Below are positions 45,840-58,429 of a DNA stretch of 64,000 nt, piece after piece. Source of the stretch: Hymenolepis diminuta (Eukaryota; Platyhelminthes; Cestoda; Cyclophyllidea; Hymenolepididae); contig CAADRB010000080.1 of NCBI GenBank assembly GCA_900708905.1, positions 83,490 to 147,489 on the forward strand. The letters run 5' to 3'. The first letter of the stretch is position 1, and each line of letters opens with the position of its first letter. Made by a program: the position numbers and the translations under genes. The notes beneath the pieces are model-generated. The model was not told the DNA's origin. It saw only the letters and a program-made list of their open reading frames with translations, and ran no database searches.

Positions 45840-48800
45840 TTATTAAGTAAATTATATCTCTGGTGAAAATATTCTGCATTTCTGTATTGCGTACCAACGC
45901 AAGTTAGATTACTTTAGGAGGTAAGCTAAGCGAAGTCTTACCCGAAATTACTTTCGTCTCTAGTTACCCTTATCTTCCAAGCATGTATTCTAGAATTATT
46001 TCCAAATAATAAAAGTTAGATTCATAGGATGAGTGGAATCGTAGAATTACTGATTGCAATCCTTAGCTTTCTCATTCTAACGAATTACGTTTACGACTTT
46101 TCCTCTCCTTTATTACTCTATCTGCACTTTGTTGTGTTGAGGTTCTTTTAAAGCTTCATCATTAATTACTTATCATTTCACATGCTTCACTTATATGCCA
46201 TCCTTGAGATTTCAATTTAAAATGCGTTCTTTCAAAAATGATTTCAAGATGGTTATTATGTACGCCATTATTCCATTTTTCGTCTGAAAGAAGCAATTTA
46301 GGATCAGTATTCTTCAAATGTGCATTATCAGCCTCAAGTAAGTGAAATTATTGTTATTCGTTTCTTAGCAGCTTCATCGAGCGTCATCGACAACTGAAGT
46401 ATTTTGGACCCGGTGAATGCTTTAGTCACCAGCAAAATATGCAGTTCTATGAAGTGTCTAAGTAGTTTCCTCATATAAGAGTAGGTTGAAAAGTATAAGG
46501 AAATGGCAATTCTAAACAGCAATTCGGAATTGATATTGTGATTTCCCGCAGTTCTGTTAACTATATTGGAGTACCACTAACCAGCTGCCACTCACAACTG
46601 AGATGTTTAAATTGTGCTTTAGATTGTTGGGAGTATTAAAGACAATATATATAGCGTTAAAATCCAAGTCGTTTTCATTTTCTCCAAATACTTAATTTTT
46701 CAGAAGTCAGTAATTTTTTGAACAGCTGCCCCTATTACAAATCGAGAAAGTCGTTCTTTAACACTCCATTTCGACATAAAACTAAAATGAAAAACTTTTT
46801 GAACTGATTCCTGATATTACTTACTGGTGAATCAATTGAATCACTGCACGCGTCGGAGAAAGCCATTCTAAATTAACGCTTGACACTGCTGTGTCCGTTA
46901 TTAACTCTGGCAATGGTGTTATTCGATGGTACTTAAAATTGCCTCCAATTATGTTCCTTACTGCTGCGAATATATGTCTGCTTAATTTGATATGTGCCTC
47001 CTATAAAAATGTTTTACAACCCATATTGTGATTACAATAAACGGAATGAATAAAATGCAACCGTACGCCATAAATACATTCACATTTGTTAGGATATTCG
47101 CCTACTTTTTATTCAAAAACAAAATATAATGCTTTTCATCAGGAAAATTTATTTAGACTATTATTGTTCAGAATCCTCTCAAAATTCATAGCTTGATATT
47201 TCATTTAATGTATTTTATATTAGAGTAAATCGAATGAAAGATGAAAATGTCAATGATTCATATATTTAAAATGCTAACAGTAAAGACTGACTGGATCTGC
47301 ATATTATAAATTGGAATGGATCAAGCACATTTATTACAATATTTTTGAGATTTTGAAGTTATTGCAACATTGAAAATAATAGATAGAAAAATTTTATAAC
47401 TATAATTCAGATGAAAATCGATTAAATTAAAACAAAAATTCAAATCTGCTAGTGTGAATTGTCCTCTACTCTTTGCTTAAATGTAAAATATTATAGCTAA
47501 TCTTTTGACTAGTGCTCTATACTTGATTGAAGCTTGGTACGAAATCCAATAGGAAATCTGAATTAATTTAAGTCACTGTAGAATATTGTGTACTTTGAAG
47601 GTCGGAGTAATGTCCACCATAACTGATAGTATACGAATCATGAGGTGGGAGAAGATATGCCCAGTAGCAAACTAATTATAATTATTGAACGTTTAATATT
47701 TCAGCGGCTTATAGTTCCTTAAGATAGCAGTGACTTCCTACAAACAATGGCATTAGGACACACTGCGTTACGACTTCATTCGTTCGCTTAAATACATCTT
47801 GTCTAATTTTCGCGTGTAACTTACACTTCTAATTGAGAAATTTATATACTGTGACTGCAAGTCATATTACAGACCAGCTTTTAAAATTAAGTAAGCTTAT
47901 ATACTATGTATTAATTTATATCTAGTCATAAAATATATTGCAATCAATATATTATTTCTGAAAAATTTTCATTTTGGAACTTATCAATTAAAACATTTTC
48001 ATATAATCAATGGTGCATTTATTTTAATAAATATTAAATAGAAATCAAATATAAAAAATTGCCCTGCAAATATTGGAGTTCATACGCTTTGCTTCAACAT
48101 TAATAGGGAAATCTTTAAATATAGTAGAAAACAAATACGGATATCATTTACTGAAATGCTTCTACAGCCAATTAAGCAGCCTTTCATATTTTACTTGATA
48201 TGACATAGAAAAAAAGTACATGTAGCCACACAAATAATTTTTTTCCGGTTTGAACAAATTCTTCTTTGCATTATTTTTCTTACGGTCCAAAGTAAAGATG
48301 ATTTCGAATGATTCAGTAGTACCCAAATACGCACCTTTATAAATGCTACTTACGAATATTTTTAATAAAATATCCTTTACATTATAAAGCTATTTCACTA
48401 ACCAATTTAGATTAGCAGGTGCTTAGCCATAATTTCATAATTTGGGAAAAGAGCATAAAGACCTAGTCTATGGAATTTGTTCGAAGGGTGCAAATCGCTA
48501 CAACTCAGAACACTTAGTCAAACAGTTTTTACAACCTATTCTTGAAAGTAAAAACCATTGTTTAATGCTTAACTCACTCTGAGAATAACCTAGAGAGTAT
48601 CGTAAAAAATCAAATCGTATTACCCCTAATTAGCGTTTCTTGGGAGCGAAATATATAATATCTAATTAAATCTGATTCAGGAGGCTTCTAGTTATGCACT
48701 GCTAACGATAAATAAGTACAGATATGTAATTATTAAATGACCAATAAACGCTAGTGGTAAGTTCATTAATACCTCGTATTATATATTTGACTCGAGAACT

Positions 48801-49600
48801 TCCAGAGTATTAGTGATAATTATCTCTAATTTTTTCATTATATTAAGCCTAAAATTTATTGTAAAATTAAAAAATTCGATGTTTCTTATCAAAAATACAT
48901 AGATTAACGATTGATTTTTTATGTAAGTTTACGAAGCAGTGGTGGTAACTTTCAGCTAAATCATCGAAAACCTCAAAAACAAACGTGATCGTTTGCACTA
49001 CCAATGATCTAAGTGTCTCGTGTTATTGCAAAATCATTTATTCCTACTTCAATGTGTTTCTATAAAATAAATTGATTTTTAATATCTAATTGTACTAATG
49101 CAAGGAGACATTTGATGTCTTCTATATTATTTGTAATCAGCTGAAATGAATGGATATGATTTACCGGCCAGTGGATCACCAGTCGGGTTTTCAACTGGAA
49201 TGTTAACTATGTGAAAAATGTCGAAAAATGATGTTAATATTAACAAACTTTTGCGAAATCTATGTTATGTTGGTTTATTCGATTTATTAAAATCTTACTG
49301 TTAACTGTAGCTGCTTTCTTGCACTTCATGAAATGATCGATTTTTATTTCGGTCTACTATTAATTCATTTTATTTAATTACACATTCATTTATATATATT
49401 TATAAAATTACTGAACTGTACTTAACAGTACTCGCCTATCGTCCAGGTGTCTGAAAAAAACCTAAAATTACACGCCAATGGGACCGACCACTTAAAACAA
49501 CACAAGATTTGCTTTTGTCGAGATTCTGAAATCCAATTTCTAAAGTTTGGTTGTCGCATTTCTCATCAATGATTCTCAACTTTAAGTTCAAGAATTCAGG
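45840..49600. other. AT-rich stretch, no gene supported
   Basis: A plus-strand fragment at 46873-46960 (TLDTAVSVINSGNGVI) faintly recalls an ankyrin repeat. Otherwise only short random frames and A/T runs are seen. Confidence 0.4.
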
Positions 49601-49739
49601 CCTACTTCCAACATGTTAGCCATAATTACAGTTAATGCTAGCAGTATAGTCTTGGATATTATTGACTGTCTTGCGCCTACAGGTCACTCTCACAATTTTT
49701 AGAGAACCATTTCATAGGTGACTGGATACTGTAATGAGA

Positions 49740-51660
49740 GACACGAGGCGTAAATATGAAAACATAATCACTATGGGGGATTTTAAGTGCCTGCTTGGGA
49801 AGGATGTTCACGTAAATCATATGAATTTTGCTGGTCGCTTTACAGACTCAGTGGAAACTACGGAAAATTAAATGCACCTCTTAAATTTTTGTGAAAGAAA
49901 CAATCTTTATGATTTCAAATCTCTTTCCCAAAAATCAAATAGGAGAAGACACCTAGCATCATTCAAGAACAGATCAAGGTACCGTCCATAATTTCTCTCT
50001 TGATTCATGAAAAAGTTGAGTAACATTTCCCAAAGAAAAATACAAATTCTGATCATTGCTTAGCCACATTAAATCTCAGGATCGAAGATACATCGGAAAA
50101 GTTGCACAAATAAATACATTAGACAAGAATAAGGGAGTTGACTTCATATCAAGGCATAAATACCAACGTCAAAAATGTTTGAAAGTGCGATCTTGAAGCT
50201 CAATGGCTTGGAATATGATGATATGAAAAATTTTGTCACAAAAATTACTGATAAAGTATTTAGAAGCACTGTTATAGAGTTAGAAAAACGAAGTTGTTGC
50301 ATGAAATGACTAAAGTGAACTTGTATGTTAATTTAATAGAGAGCAAAGTGCCAAAAACGCGGTGGTAAACTGACAATTTCCTGATTTATGTGATTCCCGT
50401 AAAAGGTGTAGAAATAAAGTAAACTTGTTTGTATTGAATACAAAAAGATGTGGTTTGAGGAAAAGTTGGGAAAATTTCCAGAATTGCTGACTATTAATAA
50501 TTCCAGAAAAGCCTACTACTTACCTCAAAAGTTCTGCTGACAACCTCTTAAACATGGCTTAATTCTAAGCGAAATGAATTTGTTGTTAATCTCAACTCTC
50601 TGGCTATACATTATGGTGAACTATTTATTTATTACCAGTACAATCTGATGTAATCGTAAACATTGCACAACTGCATAAAGATAGACACCTGACAATAGAG
50701 GAACTAAAAAGACCAAACAGAAAATTGTAAACTTTGAAAAGCTCTGGAGCTAATGGCTTACGTTCTAAACTTATTAAGTGGAGCCAACCATAACTAGACA
50801 CTTAATTACCGAACTTCTTTAGCGATTATTGCCAGGGCAGAATCCCTACACCCCGGTCTTGGGTAGGTGCTAAAGTAATCGGTATTTGTAAATGTAGGAG
50901 AGTAAGGACTGACCCAGCTAACTACCGAAGTATTTTCCTTCTTGTCAGACTCCTGAGTTCAGTAGGATGCGAATGGTCAATGGAGCATTTAGAATATGTT
51001 GACGACTTATGTCTTATTATAAATTCGTTTGGGCATGCTGAAAAGCAATACTTGGCAAATATGTTTTGGAAACGACGTATAAAAAACAATCTAGTTCTAT
51101 TCAGTTCTGGAAAAGTTATGTCTTCAATTAGATGAAAAGAAGATTAATCGGATGAATACTTATACATATCTTGGCTCTTCTGTGAATAACAAATGCCCCG
51201 GTGATAATGCTATAAGACTTAATATAGTGAAATCCAAAAGACAGTTGCAGTGCAGGTCACTTTCGATTAAAACTAGAGTAAAATTGAATTAAACATTTGT
51301 CGAGTTTGTTTTTCTTTACGGTTTGTCTACTATTGCAAGTTAGATGACAAAAATTGAAGGCTATTCAGCTGGGCAGACGATCCTGGGCCAGTGCAGTAGA
51401 TGACAAATGAGTGTTAAAGTGCTGGTAGAAAAAGTTCCTCTGAGAAACCTAGCTGCAAAATTACAGAAGCACAAGCTTAACCTCTGAGCAATTATGCACA
51501 AAAGGATGATAATCAATCTTTAAACTTTAATTGAATTCCCAATTACCAAAATAGGAAAGATCTAAAGTTTCTCATACAAAGGGCTGGCTCAGGCAGCTCA
51601 ATGCAGATATGAAGCAGGTGTTTGGTGAAAAGAGGATGTTAGTTGAATCATTGTGAGAAA
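49740..51660 (+). mobile_element. Non-LTR retrotransposon (LINE) remnant with endonuclease and RT pieces
   Basis: Plus-strand relics in the canonical order. The AP-endonuclease piece is MGDFKCLLGKDVHVNHMNFA with GRFTDSVETTEN and LLNFCERNNLYDF (49774-49925). The RT piece has LKSSGANGLRSKLIKWS (50734-50784), WVGAKVIGICK and DPANYRSIFLLVRLLSS (50862-50960), then the palm motif YVDDLCLIINSF (YVDD at 50995-51006). The thumb-like piece is NTYTYLGSSVNNKCPGDNAI (51150-51210). About 150 residues normally found between DPANYR and the YVDD box are missing, so an internal deletion is likely. The ends were not located. The layout fits RTE/CR1-like LINEs. Confidence 0.85.
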
Positions 51661-51669
51661 TCTATTCCA

Positions 51670-52980
51670 AGCTTACTAGAACACCAACCACTAATAAAGT
51701 GTGTGAGAAAAAGGGAACAAATCTGCATGGACGATCGGTGACTCTGAAAATGGATGTGATATGAGAAGACAATGGCAAAAGACCATCATCGAAACGCAGA
51801 CATCCCACACACTGAAAGGAGAGTAAAGTGTAGAAAAACTGATAATTTCTAAGTCCAGATGCGTCAGTATTTTGGTTCTTGACTTGCCCCAAAAACATTG
51901 CCATGAATACTACTAAGAATAGTCGGATGCAATGTACAAAAGCAATCAAGATTAATGAGTAACTTCGGCGTTTTTTGAACCAGTTGCACAAATTAGCATT
52001 AAGAAATTAAAAAGTTCTATTCATTCTGTTACTTAAAATAATATTGTCCTTTAAATTTGTAGCAAGCATGACTTAGGCAGATCCCTTGCCACTTAACCAC
52101 TAAATGAAATGTTATGGAATATCCGATTGATTTTTTATCGTTTATTCCGCTATTCATTTATCAAATCAACTCCACTATCTGAAAAGATTCCCAACATATA
52201 TTCCAGCCGTATTGTTACGTAAGTGTTATAATTCTGGCAGACTGAAACCAGAGTGGTTCTCTGCCGAATATTTAGGTGAATAAAGTCATGCGCTTGTTGG
52301 TCCCTTCGTTTCTCAAATCGGGTAAGATGAAAAAAATGTTTTAATGAAAAGGTTTGACCGACTTTCCCAGTCCTAACACTTAGCATTTAATGCCAGTGTA
52401 TAGTCAACGGTGAAATACGCCATAGAATAATTTAAAATATTTGAAAATCACGTTAAACGTGCATTCTATTCGTGCGAATGCTAATTTCTCATTGAAGAGT
52501 TATCTCTGACATCAACTGAAATAAACATCCTACTAGCCATTATTAAGTAGAACATGTCTGAAAATGCTTTACTGATTCCAAATTTTTTTCATATACTGAG
52601 TAACTAGTTTATGAGAACCCATTTTCAGTAAAGGAAAAATTTCAAGGCCTTTTATGTATAAGGAAATAATTCCTCTCTTCAGTTACGCATTTTATTGAAG
52701 TGTGTTTGGTGATCTATGTCGCTGAAGAGGCATCGATTTCATCAACTCTGACTTTACAGATATCTGTTTTACCGCTCATTTTTGGCCAATGTATATCCCT
52801 TATTTTTTCATTAAAAGACTGAAAATTTTAATTCGTCGCTTGTAAAAAGATGATGTTTGATAAGAATATTTATCTTAGTCTAACAAGGTGTCATTCTCTA
52901 ATGAGTGCACTAAACATTTCAGTTTCGCATATTTTATTCTCAGTAATTTGACTGATACCAACTTTCACCTAGAGTAGAAT
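51670..52980. other. No gene supported
   Basis: Minus-strand open frames at 51.7-52.4 kb lack family motifs. The first may partly be the antisense of the LINE tail. Confidence 0.4.
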
Positions 52981-53049
52981 TCTGCCAACTCCCTATATTA
53001 GCCATATTTAACCATTGCCGTTGGCCTTCCATGGCCTTGGTTATGCAGC

Positions 53050-53120
53050 AATGGGCAGTGAACCCATGGCCTGCGATTTAGCAGGTGAACACATTAATCA
53101 CTATACCACCGGCGCCTATA
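53050..53120 (-). mobile_element. tRNA-derived SINE head, copy 3
   Basis: On the minus strand: GGCGCCGGTGGTATAGTGAT, with an A-box-like GTGGTATAGTGATTAATG and a well-kept B-box GGGTTCACTGCCC about 45 nt later. Same layout as the copies at 13616-13690 and 17640-17735, and the best preserved of the three. The conserved middle (GTGTTCACCTGCTAAATCGC) corresponds to GTGCTCATCTGCGAAATCGG of copy 1. Confidence 0.7.
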
Positions 53121-53199
53121 TGACACTGGATGCCAATTCGCACATTATATTGCTGTTCGAATAATCGCTTAACGTTTCTCTGCCTTTCTCACACAATTA

Positions 53200-55970
53200 G
53201 GTCATCTGTTATAGTACTTAAACATTACGATTACGTAGTGGTAGGGCAAAGTCACAAAGCATCAAAAGGTTTAGAAAATCTCCGCACCTAACTGTTCATG
53301 TGATTTAAAGCGCTTATTGCGACGAAATGCCAAAATTCCCAGCTGATATGAATGTTAGTGATAAGGTTAAGACCAATTAAAAATGAAGCCGTGTCACACT
53401 TTTTAATTATCACTTTTTCAAAAATTATTCATTTCAGCATTGCTATTAGCATTAATTCCTTCCAACGGTCAGTTTAAAATTGTGAAACTAAAATAAGTTG
53501 GATCGAGCGGTGACAGTTATAAATAAATAGGATTTATTAGAACGATAGGACAATTAAATCTATAGGTTTCTTTAAATATAAAATAGTTTATCGTCACCCC
53601 GTTCTCTTAAGGAATTTTTTAAAATCAAATGCTTCAGAGTCTTACTGCTAGGCGAAGTTTAGCTTTGACAGTAATTTAGTGGAAATGGACTTGAAAGCAG
53701 TCGCATGATCAATCTTAATAAGTTTGCTAAAACTTATTTCATCGAGCATTTATAGTTTGTCAGATAGGATATTCAAGCTTATATTTGGTAATTTAGAGGT
53801 CTAAAAGAGGTGTCATTAGTTCGTAAAGGCTAAAATATGAAGCAAAATGTACATTTTATTTATGGGTTTTTTGAAATTAACGCATTATAGCGTAAGCATG
53901 ATCTCTTGAGATAATTATGCCGATAAACGAAAATTTCTGGCTTGCAAGTTGATTTATTTTTGCGTGATCATCAGATGCGAATTCAAATTTCACAGATTTG
54001 ATGCCAGTTGATTCACGGCCAGTCAACAGAATGGCTACACATTAGTAAGGTCTGACTAATAAAGAACGGTGACAGAATTCGATTTTCTCATCAGAGGGAC
54101 TTCATGATGGTACTCCTCAACACAATAGGAAAACTTTTTCATTAAGGAGCTTGTGAATTATTGAAAGCACATCTCAAACGACATTTTTGAACGCTCCCTT
54201 GTTATAAAAGGTAGGATGTCTCGATTATCTGAGGCGTTTATCGTCTTCACATATTATATTTATTGCATTAATAATGTGCGACGTTTTAAGAATACTGTCT
54301 AAAAACGATACCTTCGGGAAGTTCGTTACGTTTTGTCTTGTCTAATTAAGAACTTGTCCGTGACGCATATTGATGCTATCCTTTGCAACGGCCTTGGTGC
54401 CGTGGAGAAAGTGGGCAGATTGCTTATATCTCAATGGAGAACTTACCGTTTCTTTTCATTAAGAAAGCACATTTATACATGCGCCACTAGGGGTATAGAA
54501 TTAATTGGTCATCTAGTAAGTTAAATATGTAAATATTTAAAGAGATTTCATGACTAGTTAATACCATGGGGCAACATTAATGGATGAACCTCATTCTCAA
54601 GGAGTGACTTTCGGCCCAACAATTTTTACGAGTTATGCTCAGGACCGCAAATATCGATAGCTCTCATACAGAGCTTTAAAAATGCTTTAAAATGAAAGTG
54701 ATAAAAGATAAACGCTGCAGTTCATCTCATCTGGAATCTCATATTGTTCTGTCGTATATACAATTATCTCACCTCTTGCTTCATTTCTCCCAAAACTGGA
54801 ATATCTGTTTAAGTACTTAAGCGTTGCATATAATGCTTGGAACGTGATAGGGAAAAAGTCACACAACATATAAACGGCTTATATGTTTTGAAACAACCCA
54901 GACTTCCAGCCCATTGGGAACCTAGAGAAAATTGAAGTCAGACCCAAAACGTGGTGTGAGAGGGAAAAAAACGGTCGTTTTGGCAATGATTGGAGATTTA
55001 CAAATCACCATTCTGCCAACCGTCGAATAAATAGCGTGAATTTTTAGAAACTCCCAGTATTTGAATGTACAACTGATATGGTAATGGATAATAGTCTTAA
55101 TGTTTGTTTGCCGGCATCTTCCTTGGGGATTTGTATATATGGGAATTTTTCAGACTATAACTTTATAATCTTACCGGTAAAGATGATACCATTTTTTATT
55201 ACTGCGGAAAAATGTAGCTCATCAAAACAATTTACTTGAGCGATTTTGTGAACTTCAACAAACATTAATGATTTCAAGTAAGTCACAGATTAAGACCTCA
55301 AGTAATTTTCCTCCTCTTATAACCAAAATATAGAACTTGTACACCAATTTAATATGTATTTTTTTCCTAATGTGATTTTTCCTAATTTAGCTCAAAACCG
55401 AGGCGGCAACACTGACTACGGAAATTCATCAACAATTGAAAATGCTCTGAATATCTTGAACATAATAAATCAGTGTCAATTAAATATTATCTTTATGAGA
55501 AAATGAACATTTCCAATGTTTTAATAACTCAAACAAAACTTGATGCAATGAAATTTTCATACTTTTGACGGTCTGACTTCATTACCTGTTTCTTTTTGAT
55601 CCCCTTCCCCATCTCAAATTTTACTGAATTTCTGTGCTCCTTCTCTTATTCATCAATACTTTTAAAAGTCACATACGTTGCCACTGGAAATAATAAACCA
55701 ATGATAACATACTTTTTCCTATCCTCTTATTTACTTTCTCTGCAAGTTAGGATGGATTGAGAGTAACGTTTAAACGGTGTATATGCTTAAAGTAGCCATG
55801 TTGTTTGTAAAGCAGAAAAATTCAACATTATGCACCAGTCATCTTTTATACTCGTCCTATTCAAATTATACCCTTACAACTTTTCCACAATTTTTATACA
55901 GTGTCGCATGCAACGTGTATTAAGAGATTACTTCTGACATATTTTAAGTCCAAATCTAGTGTCCAGTTAT
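53200..55970. other. No gene supported
   Basis: AT-rich sequence with short frames on both strands. I see no domain, repeat arms or RNA gene. Confidence 0.4.
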
Positions 55971-56161
55971 GTAATAATTAAATCATATTCAGATAATTAG
56001 ATAAGGTCTCTTTGATGTTGATGGGAAGCTGACGAAACAAAGCCCAGTGTTTTGTCTAGGGATAATCAATTCCCACAAGTTATCTTTAAGTCGCCCATCG
56101 CTCTTATCGATATGCGGGTGGACGCCGTTTCCGATACCTTGACAGCTATTTGGAGCATACA

Positions 56162-56600
56162 GTGTACGTAAGGTATCTGAGGCCACCTTACGCACTTTTA
56201 GAAAAACAAAACATTGTTTATATATTGCAGTTTCTTCAGACACTTGAAGAACTTTGGCAAGATGTCGCGCATTGATTTCCCACAATTTTCGTCCATTGTG
56301 CCATGCCATGCAATCTTCTGACGAACTCAGATATTCTGAGTGAGTCAACAGAGTGTTGACTTGTGTTGATTTCTCTATCTTGTGACGGCCATTGTTTTCA
56401 TTCAGCAGCTCCTTTCTAACTTTGCAAACGAAAGATCTAGCATGTTTTGCTTTTACAGACGCTACTACAGCGCGATTTTACATTTCGTTGGTTAAAGTGG
56501 CATCTGCCATGAGATCTTCTGATCTAAAAAATACATCTATTATTATCGGGTTAGATTAAATTACAAAAAAATATAAGTGGCCTCAGAAACCTTACGCACC
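56162..56600 (-). mobile_element. Internally deleted mariner-like element
   Basis: TGCGTAAGGTTTCTGAGGCC read on the minus strand from about 56603 recurs in inverted orientation at 56165-56185 (ACGTAAGGTATCTGAGGCC), giving terminal inverted repeats. Between them the minus strand encodes a transposase N-terminus in pieces: MADATLTNEM, then AVVASVKAKHARSFVCKVRK and ELLNENNG, RISEFVRRLHGM in another frame, and a helix-turn-helix trace RHLAKVLQVSEETAIY. The catalytic part is absent, so it is a non-autonomous derivative. It is a different family from the mariner at 22429. Confidence 0.7.
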
Positions 56601-56689
56601 CTGTAAATTATTAGTTACGAGTCGGGCGACGTGTTAACCTCCAAATATTGATAGCATAAAGAAGACCTGTAACTCATTTATATATAGCA

Positions 56690-57560
56690 TCTATTTAGCT
56701 AATAAAATGTTGTAGGTTGCACGTATGGGAGCTGCTTTATGATGAATCAGAACAGTCTATGCTTGTGGTCTCATCGGCCAATCGAAATGGTTTGGTATTT
56801 AATCATCCAATCATGTTCTACTCTTTGTACGTGTACCTACTCCTAGCCTGGAAAAAGAGCTAACCAGCGTTCAGGGTCCCGCGACTGCAATCTAGAAACC
56901 TTTATAAGTTGTTTACGGCACATGAGCTGAATGGAACGTCTTATGTTCTCGTGATCCCTTGTCCATTCCGCTATTTACTTATTGACACTTGTATTCCACT
57001 AAAATGTGTACCTCTTACTTAACAAATTCCTTTTCCACTCAAAGCACTTTAAGTGTCTTGAAAGTAACTGCACTCTGACATCTCTCTGTCATGTATGAAC
57101 CAACTATAGTCTAACGATGTCTAGTGGAGAGATAGACCATATCTGCGGAGAACTTGATTTACTATTACAGAAGTGTAGAAGGTCTTACCTAACAAAAAAC
57201 ATTATTACTTATGTTGCTTAATGTCCTCTATAATGTGTCACATTTTTCCTTCCCTCTCCCCTCCCCCTTAAGATAAATGAGAGATTTACTAAGTTCTAAT
57301 TTTCATATGTGAATTTTTATTGGTTGGTCATTGACTAACAGAGTGCAAGATCTATCGGCTCCCCCAGCATACCCTAATTCACTCTTTTTATCATAACCCC
57401 GGTTTCACCCGCTCAGTGTTGACTCTCGTTTCCTTTCGTCCCGTTTTCCAATTCTCTCTCCTACTCCTTCCTCTTTTCAACTCTCTCTTTTACAACCATT
57501 CCTCCACATTTGTCGAACACACTCGTAGTCCAACCAAACTCTTCCGATTTTAGACAAGTC
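56690..57560. repeat. Compositionally distinct segment, pyrimidine-rich in its second half
   Basis: 56740-56960 has CCAAT-like boxes and a TTTATAAG, recalling the segment at 35040-35310. 57240-57560 is dominated by C/T runs on the plus strand. It may be an old retroelement LTR or a simple-sequence-rich spacer; no ends identified. Confidence 0.3.
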
Positions 57561-58189
57561 TGCTTAATCCTGTTAACCTTCAGAAATTGTCATTCGTTCA
57601 ATTTGTTTAGACTTTAAGAGTAGCCTTACTGAACAATTTAGTATAACTTTAATTAGGTACATTATTATTGTCTATTTTTGTGGCAAATGAAATGCAAATT
57701 CCTCATACTGCATTTTCCTTAAAAATGTATTTAATCTACCTTTAATCTCTTCCGAAAGAAAAGAGGATTTATAAACCACTGGAGCGGCTACAAAATACCC
57801 ATCTTCACCGGAAATGATTTATTTTACCGCCATTTTTCTTAAACGGCTAAATTATGCTCACTAACTCAATAATTTTCTACCAGAGGTAGTATTTCGATCA
57901 TCTGGAGTTTAAAATGTGTAAATGTCAAGTAATCTAAATCACTAGTGCTTATGTTATTCTACCTATCCCAGAATCGTATCCCAAACATCGATATCAACCG
58001 ATTTTAAGGAGTATTGACCGATCGGATATTAAAAGGTATGAATTTACGTAAATATAATTCAGGTGGGAGAATTTTCTAATGACAAGTTTTGATCTTACGA
58101 TTTGATCTAATTGAAATATTCGAAAATTATTTAAGAGAAAGGTAATTAAATAACGTTTTTGTTGGTCCATTTAATTAATAGTTTTTGTT

Positions 58190-58423
58190 TTATAATTCAC
58201 TCAATGTTTTGTAGAGCTTCCGAATTGTTAAGAACAAAAGAGTCACCAAATTGTTGCGGTGTATATTACCCCTGTAAATAACAAAACAGTTGAATGAGTG
58301 CTTTATTGAGAAAGCCTGCATTGAATGAAGTAGATGGGTCACAGTGGCGTATGTGCGGCGTTTTTTGGGAGAAGCGATAGAGATATAAATATTTAAGAAT
58401 TGTGGGCAACTTAGTTGGTTCAA
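58190..58423 (-). pseudogene. Ankyrin-like fragment, copy E (minus strand)
   Basis: A 77-codon open frame on the minus strand has two TLL-type starts about 32 residues apart: VTHLLHSMQAFSIKHSFNCF, then YRGNIHRNNLVTLLFLTIRK. The second resembles the GN.NA.N..TPL..A.RK pattern of an ankyrin repeat. Isolated; no neighbouring repeat found. Confidence 0.4.
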
Positions 58424-58429
58424 ACTGAT

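Noticed and set aside
51662..51991. 109-codon hydrophobic minus-strand frame
   Set aside because: Partly antisense to the LINE tail, with no signal, domain or splice context.
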